Part shown: one piece after another, positions 5,684 through 10,460 of the stretch | Layout: every line of letters begins with the position of its first letter | How positions within the stretch are numbered: position 1 is the first letter of the stretch | Source: an uncultured Paracoccaceae bacterium | Lineage (GTDB): Bacteria > Pseudomonadota > Alphaproteobacteria > Rhodobacterales > Rhodobacteraceae | DNA length: 10,460 bases | Direction: 5' to 3' | Assembly: GCA_937952085.1 (NCBI GenBank) | Contig: CALFYQ010000091.1 | Span: 1 to 10,460, forward strand | Made by a program: the position numbers and the translations under genes | The notes under the pieces: model-generated | Databases searched by the model: none | Told to the model about the DNA's origin: nothing | The model's input: the letters and a program-made list of their open reading frames with translations, nothing else

Positions 5684-6169
5684 ATGAACGGGGACGCGGG
5701 TTCGCGAATGGCGCGCTTCGGGCGGGAAGATTGGCTGGCGCTCGGTCGCGCGATCCTGGCCACGGAAGGCTCCTCGTCTCTCACGATCGAGGCCCTGACG
5801 GCGCGGGCCGGCAAGACGCGCGGCTCCTTCTACCATCACTTCCGGGATCGCGCCGCCTTCGTCGCCGCGCTCGCCGAGGCCTGGGCCCGAGAGGTTGCGG
5901 AGACGCCGCCAGAGGCGACGGACCTGGCGCTGGAGCGCGCGATGCGGGCGCTGCCGGAGGCGGGGGACGCCATCCACGCTGCGGACAATGCCCGGCGCGC
6001 GGCCTTCCGCGCGTCGCTGCCGGTGCCGGAAGACGGCGCGGAGCCGTATGTGGAGCTCGCGCTCATGGTCTTTCTCGGCGCGGTCTCGCAGCCGGAGACG
6101 AGCGAGGCGCGTCTCGCCGCCCTGCTCCGGCTTTACGAAGAGATGGCGGCGGCGCACTGGAACGAATAG
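5684..6169 (+). CDS. TetR/AcrR-family transcriptional regulator, short C-terminal domain
   Basis: A one-component repressor-type regulator. The N-terminal TetR helix-turn-helix is clear: LTIEALTARAGKTRGSFYHHF at about residues 33-53 from this start, preceded by DWLALGRAILATEGSSS and followed by RDRAAFVAALAEAW. The rest is an Ala-rich helical ligand domain of about 95 residues, shorter than usual; with 161 residues in all, the protein is small for a family mostly near 190-220. Three in-frame ATGs are possible: 5630, 5684 and 5708. I prefer 5684 because 5630 would translate through the palindrome at 5668; with a -10 at 5673-5678 the mRNA could be nearly leaderless. 5708 is also credible and removes eight residues. 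It is divergent from the F0 operon and ends eight bases from the convergent Lrp gene. The ligand and targets are unknown. Confidence 0.8.
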   Translation: MNGDAGSRMARFGREDWLALGRAILATEGSSSLTIEALTARAGKTRGSFYHHFRDRAAFVAALAEAWAREVAETPPEATDLALERAMRALPEAGDAIHAADNARRAAFRASLPVPEDGAEPYVELALMVFLGAVSQPETSEARLAALLRLYEEMAAAHWNE

Positions 6170-6177
6170 GCGCCGGC

Positions 6178-6660
6178 TCAAACTGGCAGCGCTGTGGCGT
6201 ATTTGAGCTCCTTGAGCGCGAAGGAGCTCGTCGCCGAAGCGACGGAAGGATGCGCGAGCAGGCGCTCCATCAGAAATGCCTCGTAGGCCGCGACGTCCCG
6301 CACCCGGATCTTCAGGAGATAGTCCCGCCCGCCGGCGGTGGAGTGGCACTCCATGATCTCCTCCGCCGCGGCGACGAAGCGCTCGAAGGCGGCGCGCCGC
6401 TCCGCCCCGTGATCGCGCAAGGAGACATCGGCGAAGACGCAGAGCCCGCGGCCGAGCGCCGCCGGGTCCAGCAGGGCGACGCGCGCGCGGATCGCGCCAG
6501 CCGCCTCCAGCGCCTTTACCCGTCGCCAGGCGGACGCGGCGGAGAGGTTCGCCGCGGCGGCGAGGTCGTCCAGCGTTGCGGCGGCGTTCTCCTGCAGCAG
6601 CCGCAGAATCGCCCGGTCGGACACGGATAGGGGGATTTCTTCACTCATGGAGAAGATCAC
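6178..6660 (-). CDS. Lrp/AsnC-family transcriptional regulator
   Basis: A feast/famine-type regulator of 160 residues. The N-terminal winged helix-turn-helix is SVSDRAILRLLQENAAATLDDL and AANLSAASAWRRVKALEAAGAI (about 12-56). It is followed by the RAM effector and oligomerisation domain, with the family signature ECHSTAGGRDYLLKIRVRD near 103-121 and VASATSSFALKELKYATALPV at the end. I chose the GTG at 6660 because GGGGTGA lies seven bases upstream; the ATG at 6648 (MSEEIPL) has no visible ribosome site but is possible. It is divergent from phhA across a 99-base gap. That layout, and the amino-acid ligands typical of the family, suggest it controls phenylalanine hydroxylation and senses an aromatic amino acid (inference). 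Its 3' end is only eight bases from the convergent TetR gene. Confidence 0.93.
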   Translation of the reverse strand: MIFSMSEEIPLSVSDRAILRLLQENAAATLDDLAAAANLSAASAWRRVKALEAAGAIRARVALLDPAALGRGLCVFADVSLRDHGAERRAAFERFVAAAEEIMECHSTAGGRDYLLKIRVRDVAAYEAFLMERLLAHPSVASATSSFALKELKYATALPV

Positions 6661-6759
6661 GAAATATTCACCCCAAGTTTAGCTCAGCCGCCGCGAAACT
6701 GAAAGCAAATCTCGCGGTTTCAGGGGCAGACTCTCGGATGTCAGAAGGGAGACCGGATC

Positions 6760-7635
6760 ATGGCCACGCCGAAAACCGAACCCCGCATCCGCCGCGCCGC
6801 CGGGGCTGTCGCCGCCGACTTCACCATCGACCAGCGCTGGGGCGACTATTCGCCGGACGAGCATGCGCGCTGGGACGCGCTCGCCGCGCGGATGATGGCC
6901 CTCCTGCCCGGCCGCGCCTCCGACGCCTTCCTCGCTTCGGCCCGCGCGCTCGGGCTGACGGAGGGCGGGGTCCCGGATTTCACCGCGCTCTCGGAGCGTC
7001 TCTCCGCCGAAACCGGCTGGCGCGTCGTCGGCGTGCCCGGGCTCGTGCCGGACGAGGTCTTCTTCGAGCATCTCGCCAACCGGCGTTTCCCGGCCGGCTG
7101 CTTCATCCGCGACGCCGACGAGATGGACTACATCGAGGAGCCCGACGTCTTCCATGACGTCTTCGGCCATGTGCCGCTTCTCGCCGACCCCGCCTATGCG
7201 GACTTCATGCAGGCCTATGGCGAGGGCGGCATGCGGGCGATGCGGCTTGGCCGACTGGAGAACCTCGCCCGGCTCTACTGGCACACGATCGAGTTCGGCC
7301 TCGTGCGGCAGGCGGACGGGCTTCGAATCTTCGGCGCCGGCATCATGTCGTCGCCGACCGAAACGCGCTTCGCGCTGGAGAGCGACTCGCCGAACCGGAT
7401 CGTCTTCGACCTCGAACGCGTGATGCGTACCGAATACCGGATCGACGATTTCCAGCAGACCTATTTCGCCGTCGAGAGCTTCGAGGCGCTCCGCGACGAG
7501 GCGATGCGGGATTTCGGGTCGCTCTATGCGCGGCTCGCCGATGGCCGGAGCTTCGCGCCGGGCGTCGTGCTCCCTACCGACGACGTGATCCAGCGCGGCA
7601 CGCAGGCGCATTTCGCGGGCGGCCGGGCGGCCTGA
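6760..7635 (+). CDS. phhA: Phenylalanine 4-monooxygenase
   Basis: A non-haem iron, tetrahydropterin-dependent enzyme that hydroxylates phenylalanine to tyrosine with O2 in the cytoplasm, feeding tyrosine catabolism. It has 291 residues, the compact single catalytic domain of bacterial enzymes without the ACT domain of animal PAH. The iron ligands are visible: H132 and H137 in DVFHDVFGHVPLL and E178 in YWHTIEFGLV. Other family blocks are GWRVVGVPGLVPDEVFFEHLANRRFP (about 86-111) and FGAGIMSSPTE. The ATG at 6760 follows GGGAG eight bases upstream. The 99-base gap to the divergent Lrp gene has no clear promoter; it contains an inverted CTGAAA (6699-6704) and TTTCAG (6718-6723) pair that could bind a regulator. 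phhB (pterin dehydratase) is not adjacent. Confidence 0.96.
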   Translation: MATPKTEPRIRRAAGAVAADFTIDQRWGDYSPDEHARWDALAARMMALLPGRASDAFLASARALGLTEGGVPDFTALSERLSAETGWRVVGVPGLVPDEVFFEHLANRRFPAGCFIRDADEMDYIEEPDVFHDVFGHVPLLADPAYADFMQAYGEGGMRAMRLGRLENLARLYWHTIEFGLVRQADGLRIFGAGIMSSPTETRFALESDSPNRIVFDLERVMRTEYRIDDFQQTYFAVESFEALRDEAMRDFGSLYARLADGRSFAPGVVLPTDDVIQRGTQAHFAGGRAA

Positions 7636-7669
7636 GCGGGCGCCGCAGCGTCACGGCTGGACGGCAAGG

Positions 7670-7695
7670 CGCCGCTTACGTCAACGTAAGCGGCG
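7670..7695. promoter_or_regulatory. Perfect palindrome with TTACGT-CA-ACGTAA core
   Basis: Twelve complementary bases on each side (CGCCGCTTACGT and its complement) flank a 2-base centre, in the 79-base gap between phhA and the thioesterase-like gene. It ends 19 bases before the next start codon. The 2-base centre and ACGT half-sites look like a protein operator; as RNA it would be an 11-bp hairpin, but no T-run follows, so termination is a weaker reading. Confidence 0.5.
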
Positions 7696-7714
7696 TTCCG
7701 CCGAGAGGCCGCCG

Positions 7715-8251
7715 ATGTATCCGATCCGCCGCCAGATCCTCGAATCGATCCGCGCCGCGCGCCTGCCGGCGCTCAGGCCCGGCGAGGCGCACGTCCATCG
7801 GTTCCGCGTGACGCCCTGGGACATCGACCCGTTCGGAGACTTCAACAACGGCCGCATCATCACGCTGACCGATATCGGCCGGATCGCGCTGGCGCAGCGG
7901 ATGGGGTTGATCAAGGTGATGCGGGCGCGGCGCTGGGGCCTCGCAATGGCCGGCTCGACGCCGCAATACAGAAAGCGCGTGACCGTCTTCCAGCGTTGCG
8001 AGACGCGGAGCCGCATCGTCGCCCGCGACCCGCGCTTCATCTATATCGAGCATCTGCTGATGGCCGAGGGCGCGCCCGCGGCGCACATCATGTGCCGCAC
8101 CGTCATCACGGCGGAGCGCCGCATGGTGCCGACCGACGAGGTGGTGGCGGCGCTCGGCGACCCGGGCTGGAACCCGGAAAAACCCGATTGGGTGAAAGCC
8201 TGGATCGAGGCCGAGGCGCTACGGCCCTGGCCGCCCGCGCTCGCCGCCTGA
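7715..8251 (+). CDS. Hotdog-fold thioesterase-like protein (THEM6-like)
   Basis: A 178-residue protein resembling the thioesterase-like branch of the 4HBT hotdog superfamily, which would hydrolyse acyl-CoA or another acyl thioester. The signature is VTPWDIDPFGDFNNGRIITLTDIGRIALAQRMGL (about 32-65), the equivalent of the usual D-x-D...G-H-x-N-N-x-x-Y block. Later parts are YRKRVTVFQRCETRSRIVARDPRFIYIEHL and a C-terminal DEVVAALGDPGW. The His usually found at the GH position is Asp here (D42) and the tyrosine is I48, so activity may be altered; D36, D38, N44 and N45 are kept. The ATG at 7715 follows GAGAGG six bases upstream. It lies 79 bases after phhA with a palindrome between them, so it may be transcribed separately. 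The substrate is unknown. Confidence 0.8.
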   Translation: MYPIRRQILESIRAARLPALRPGEAHVHRFRVTPWDIDPFGDFNNGRIITLTDIGRIALAQRMGLIKVMRARRWGLAMAGSTPQYRKRVTVFQRCETRSRIVARDPRFIYIEHLLMAEGAPAAHIMCRTVITAERRMVPTDEVVAALGDPGWNPEKPDWVKAWIEAEALRPWPPALAA

Positions 8252-8258
8252 AACGGAA

Positions 8259-8286
8259 CGCGCCGCCCCGGGGCGGGGGCGGCGCG
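8259..8286. terminator. GC-rich hairpin between convergent thioesterase and csp genes
   Basis: A perfect 11-bp stem CGCGCCGCCCC / GGGGCGGCGCG with a 6-base loop lies seven bases after the thioesterase stop and 21 bases beyond the csp stop. On the minus strand it is followed by TTCCGTTTC, a T-rich tail, so it best suits the csp transcript; on the plus strand it may still stop the convergent transcript. Confidence 0.7.
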
Positions 8287-8307
8287 CGAAAGTCCTGGAG
8301 ACCTGGC

Positions 8308-8517
8308 TCAGCCCGCGGAGATCGAGCTGACGGCCGGCTTGCCGCTGCGCTTGTCGATCTCGGTCTCGAAGGTGACGCGCTGGCCTTCCTTGAGGCTGCG
8401 CAAGCCGGCGCGCTCCAGCGCCGTGGCGTGGACGAACACGTCCTTGCCGCCGCCTTCGGGCTGGATGAACCCGTAGCCCTTCGTCTCGTTGTAGAATTTC
8501 ACCGTGCCAACGGTCAT
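8308..8517 (-). CDS. Cold-shock protein, CspA family
   Basis: A single cold-shock domain, 69 residues, a nucleic-acid chaperone that melts mRNA structure in the cytoplasm. The RNA-binding motifs are RNP1 KGYGFIQ (13-19) and RNP2 VFVHATA (27-33). The start MTVGTVKFYNETKGYGF is diagnostic, and length is normal. The ATG at 8517 follows AAGGA nine bases upstream, a rather wide spacing. A leader of about 130 bases is predicted from the candidate promoter at 8656-8684 and contains a 10-bp hairpin, in keeping with the long structured leaders known for cspA-type genes. Whether it is cold-induced cannot be told from the sequence, since many family members are constitutive. Confidence 0.96.
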   Translation of the reverse strand: MTVGTVKFYNETKGYGFIQPEGGGKDVFVHATALERAGLRSLKEGQRVTFETEIDKRSGKPAVSSISAG

Positions 8518-8572
8518 GCGGGGTCGTCCTTCACTTGCGCCTGCCGCGGGATTGCGGGGTCTCGGCGCCGTC

Positions 8573-8605
8573 CGATCTCGGGAAGCCCTCCGTCCCCCGA
8601 GATCG
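8573..8605 (-). other. Hairpin in the csp leader
   Basis: A perfect 10-bp inverted repeat CGATCTCGGG / CCCGAGATCG with a 13-base loop that contains GGAGGG on the sense (minus) strand. It lies 56-88 bases upstream of the csp start codon. No T-run follows in the csp direction. A temperature-responsive or stabilising leader element is plausible. Confidence 0.5.
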
Positions 8606-8655
8606 TTTCCGACCCGACGTGCCGTTGGAAGTCCAGTAATCGTCCTTGCCGCGCA

Positions 8656-8685
8656 CCGATACTTGAGAATCGGCCGAATCGCAAG
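8656..8685 (-). promoter_or_regulatory. Candidate csp promoter overlapping a 24-base imperfect palindrome
   Basis: On the minus strand TTGCGA (8684-8679), a 17-base spacer and TATCGG (8661-8656) match 4 of 6 and 3 of 6 consensus positions. The -35 box and spacer coincide with an imperfect palindrome at 8662-8685 (arms CTTG / CAAG, centre CGGCCG, 10 of 12 pairs matching). The palindrome starts just after the SseB-family stop codon, so it could instead be part of a terminator for that operon. Confidence 0.35.
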
Positions 8686-8688
8686 GTT

Positions 8689-9447
8689 TCACTTGAGTTT
8701 GGGGGGTCGAGCGGGGTCGAAACCGGGTGGTGACGCGGGTTCGATTGCGGGTTTCGGCGGCTCGAAGCCGAGCCCGGAGCGGCGCGCCGCCTCGAGCGCC
8801 GGCTCGCCTTCGGAGACGGCGGCGAGCGCGAAGGCCGGCCGGTCCCCCCCTGCGAAGCGCGCCGTTTCGGCGAGAGCGGCGATCGCCGCGGGCTCCGCAT
8901 CCGGCTCGGCGAGGCGGAGGAGGAGGATCAGGCCCTCCTCCGCCGCGCCGCAGAGCCAGGCCTCGGCGACGACGGGGCCGAGCGCGGCGAGCCGCGCGTC
9001 GATCCGGGCGAGAAGCTCCGGCGTCGCGCCTTCGGGCGGGCCGAGGGCGAGCGCGGCGCGGCGCTCCGCCTCGATCGGCTGGCCGAAGGCGGCGGCGGCC
9101 CAGGCGAGCGCGTCCGGCGGAAGGAGCTGAGCCGAGGGCGCCTCGCCGAGATTGAGGCCAAGCTGCGCGCCGGCCTCAGCCAGCATCCCCGCCAGCGCCC
9201 GGCCGGAAAGCGAAAGATGCGCCGCGCCGTCGCCGAGAAAGTCGATCAGCCGCTCTTCCGTATCGAAGGCGAGCGCGGTCTCGGCTCCCTCGACGGCGAA
9301 GGAGAGCGGCCGCGGCGCGTCGGTATCCAGCGTATCCGGGTCGATCGCGAGGAAAAGCTCCGCCGCGGCGAAGACCTCCCAGAAGCGGGCGGCGCCCGCT
9401 TCGCCTTCCGCTTCGGCCCAGGCGCGGTCGAGGGGCGTCTCTGTCAT
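8689..9447 (-). CDS. SseB-family protein
   Basis: A 252-residue protein resembling the SseB family (named after a type III secretion protein but widespread in non-pathogens with no secretion system). Function is unknown. Visible features are an N-terminal MTETPLDRAWAEA, then RFWEVFAAAELFLAID, LAFDTEERLIDFLG, LSGRALAGMLAEAG and LGLNLGEAPSAQLLPPDALAW, which recall the family's N-terminal domain. An Ala/Glu/Leu-rich C-terminal domain follows, ending in a Pro-rich tail (PPKPAIEPASPPGFDPARPPKLK). There is no signal peptide or membrane helix. The ATG at 9447 overlaps the hydrolase stop codon by four bases (ATGA), with only a weak ribosome site, so translation is probably coupled. No type III secretion genes are nearby. 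Confidence 0.82.
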   Translation of the reverse strand: MTETPLDRAWAEAEGEAGAARFWEVFAAAELFLAIDPDTLDTDAPRPLSFAVEGAETALAFDTEERLIDFLGDGAAHLSLSGRALAGMLAEAGAQLGLNLGEAPSAQLLPPDALAWAAAAFGQPIEAERRAALALGPPEGATPELLARIDARLAALGPVVAEAWLCGAAEEGLILLLRLAEPDAEPAAIAALAETARFAGGDRPAFALAAVSEGEPALEAARRSGLGFEPPKPAIEPASPPGFDPARPPKLK

Positions 9448-10349
9448 GCGGGGCGCTCGATCCAGTCCGCCACGTCCTGCCAGACGCGGCGCTTCTGCAG
9501 GTCCCGCATCAGGAGGTGCCAGCCCTCCTTATAGCGGATGAGGCGGTGCGGCCCGCCGAGCGACGCGGCTAGATCGACGACGGCGCTTTGCGAGACCACC
9601 TCGTCACGGTCGCCGAGCAGCACGAGCGCGGGCGCGCGCATCGATGGCGCGCCCGCGACGGCCCGGTCCATCAGGCGGATCAGGCCCATGAATTCCCGGC
9701 TCGAAGGTTGCCCGATATAGAGCGGGTCGGCTGCAAGGCGGCGGAGCATGTCGATGTCGTCCGAGGCCTGGATCCGGACGATGCCCTCCCCGGTCCAGCG
9801 CTTTTCGGGGAGGGTGAGCGCGCCCGCCCAGGCCGCCGCGCGCCAGGGCAGCGGCAACGCGGCGCCGCCCTCCGCCGCGGGCGCGGAGAGGATCAGCCCG
9901 TCCGCAGGCGCCCCCTCCGCGACGCCCGCGAGGGCCACCGCGCCGCCCATCGACTCGCCGAGGACATAGAAGGGAAGGCCCGGGCGCCGGGCGTGGAGGC
10001 GCGTCGCGATCTCGGTGAAATCGGCGATGAGGGTCTCCGCGCCCGGCCAGCGTCCGCGGCTCTCGTTTCGGCCGAAGCCGCGCTGGTCATAAGCGTAGGT
10101 AAGGATGCCGCGCTCCGCCCAGTAGGCGGCCGCTTCGGCGAAGGCGCTGGGGCCGTAGTCTCCATAGCCGTGGACCGCGAGGAGCACGGCGCGGGGCGGC
10201 CCCTCCGGCGCCCATTCCGATAGTGCGAGCCGCGCCGCGCCGACCACCGCATCCTCTTCGATCTTCGCGGCGCCGAGCGGCGGCGCGTCGCCAAGCGGGC
10301 CGCCGACACAGGCGGCGAGAAGCGGAAGGGCGAGGAGAAGGCGCTTCAC
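9444..10349 (-). CDS. Alpha/beta hydrolase, predicted lipoprotein (lysophospholipase/monoacylglycerol-lipase type)
   Basis: A serine hydrolase of 301 residues. The N-terminus MKRLLLALPLLAACVGG is a lipoprotein signal with lipobox LAAC, acylated at C14, so the enzyme should be anchored in the periplasm. The catalytic triad is probably S133 in GESMGG, D249 in LLGDRDEVV and H278 in GWHLL. The HGYGDYGPSAF block (60-70) is the oxyanion-hole region, and YDQRGFGRNESRGRW resembles the monoacylglycerol lipase/lysophospholipase (Hydrolase_4) group. The substrate is likely an ester of lipid origin (inference). The start is GTG at 10349, which overlaps the upstream stop codon by four bases (GTGA); the lipoprotein signal begins exactly there, which supports this start. 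It overlaps the SseB-family gene at its end by four bases. Confidence 0.9.
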   Translation of the reverse strand: MKRLLLALPLLAACVGGPLGDAPPLGAAKIEEDAVVGAARLALSEWAPEGPPRAVLLAVHGYGDYGPSAFAEAAAYWAERGILTYAYDQRGFGRNESRGRWPGAETLIADFTEIATRLHARRPGLPFYVLGESMGGAVALAGVAEGAPADGLILSAPAAEGGAALPLPWRAAAWAGALTLPEKRWTGEGIVRIQASDDIDMLRRLAADPLYIGQPSSREFMGLIRLMDRAVAGAPSMRAPALVLLGDRDEVVSQSAVVDLAASLGGPHRLIRYKEGWHLLMRDLQKRRVWQDVADWIERPA

Positions 10350-10460
10350 AGGTCGAGCGCCGCCTCGATCTCGGCGCCGGGCATGGCGCGGGTGAGGGCG
10401 GTGAAGTCGCCGGTCTCCGCGATCGCCTTCGCGGCGTCGCGGAGCGCCCCATAGGCGACC
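10346..10460 (-). CDS. C-terminal end of an unidentified protein (partial)
   Basis: Only the last 37 codons are inside the window, ending at the TGA at 10348-10346, which overlaps the hydrolase GTG start. The visible residues are VAYGALRDAAKAIAETGDF and TALTRAMPGAEIEAALDL, an alanine-rich helical tail. I do not recognise the protein. A C-terminal helix of a lyase-type enzyme is one possibility, but nothing here decides it. The four-base overlap with the hydrolase indicates it is the upstream member of the same operon. Confidence 0.7.
   Translation of the reverse strand, partial: VAYGALRDAAKAIAETGDFTALTRAMPGAEIEAALDL

Noticed and set aside
5548..6630. 360-codon plus-strand open frame covering the TetR gene and the antisense of the Lrp gene
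   Set aside because: It is out of frame with the clear TetR protein, has Gly/Arg-rich low-complexity composition, and crosses the stop of one gene into the antisense of another.
6679..7611. 310-codon minus-strand open frame opposite phhA
   Set aside because: The plus strand encodes a full phenylalanine hydroxylase with all iron ligands; the opposite frame is a shadow with no recognisable domain.
8514..8900. Minus-strand open frame of 128 codons spanning the csp leader
   Set aside because: It overlaps the end of the SseB-family gene out of frame, is Arg/Ser/Pro-rich, and covers the candidate promoter and leader hairpin.
1..10460. Search for mobile elements, CRISPR arrays, toxin-antitoxin pairs or defence genes
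   Set aside because: No transposase, integrase, regularly spaced repeats, terminal inverted repeats or defence domains were seen, and composition is even apart from the A/T-richer gap near 5546-5683.

Overview
The window looks like ordinary chromosome of a GC-rich alphaproteobacterium, most likely a member of the Rhodobacterales or a close relative. Support for this: an F0-only ATP synthase operon in the order atpI-atpB-atpE-atpF'-atpF with the F1 genes absent (the split F0/F1 layout of alphaproteobacteria), a short single-domain RNase D next to kdsD, a stand-alone NDUFA9-like protein, an SseB-family protein, and uniformly strong G/C third-position use in every gene. There are no insertion sequences, integrases, CRISPR arrays, phage genes or obvious foreign islands. 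I found no convincing undescribed multi-gene system; the best leads are regulatory structures and a few odd protein features.

Layout. 1-1752 (minus strand): the 5' part of kdsD (arabinose-5-phosphate isomerase, Kdo branch of LPS synthesis) overlaps the end of an RNase D gene. A tRNA-Leu(CAG) lies 50 bases upstream of that gene and has its own promoter, which starts inside the stop codon of a conserved-looking protein of unknown function with a GHNKGP N-terminal motif. 1877-2863 (plus): an NDUFA9-family NAD(P)-binding protein. A perfect 40-base palindromic bidirectional terminator separates it from the F0 operon (2943-5478, minus), which has a good sigma70-type promoter at 5517-5545. 5546-5683: an A/T-richer intergenic stretch with two inverted repeats, followed by a short TetR-family regulator (plus).

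6178-8251: an Lrp/AsnC regulator (minus) is divergent from phenylalanine 4-monooxygenase (phhA, plus), a pairing that suggests amino-acid-responsive control. A hotdog-fold thioesterase-like gene follows, with a perfect ACGT-type palindrome just in front of it. 8259-8688: a GC hairpin terminator, a cold-shock protein gene (minus) with a long structured leader, and a candidate promoter. 8689-10460 (minus): three overlapping genes (4-base GTGA and ATGA overlaps), namely an unidentified C-terminal fragment, a predicted lipoprotein alpha/beta hydrolase and an SseB-family protein; they look translationally coupled.

How the genes work together: most units are independent housekeeping functions (LPS precursor, tRNA and RNA processing, proton-driven ATP synthesis, aromatic amino acid catabolism, cold-shock RNA chaperoning, envelope lipid or ester hydrolysis). 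Intergenic spaces are short; none exceeds 300 bases.
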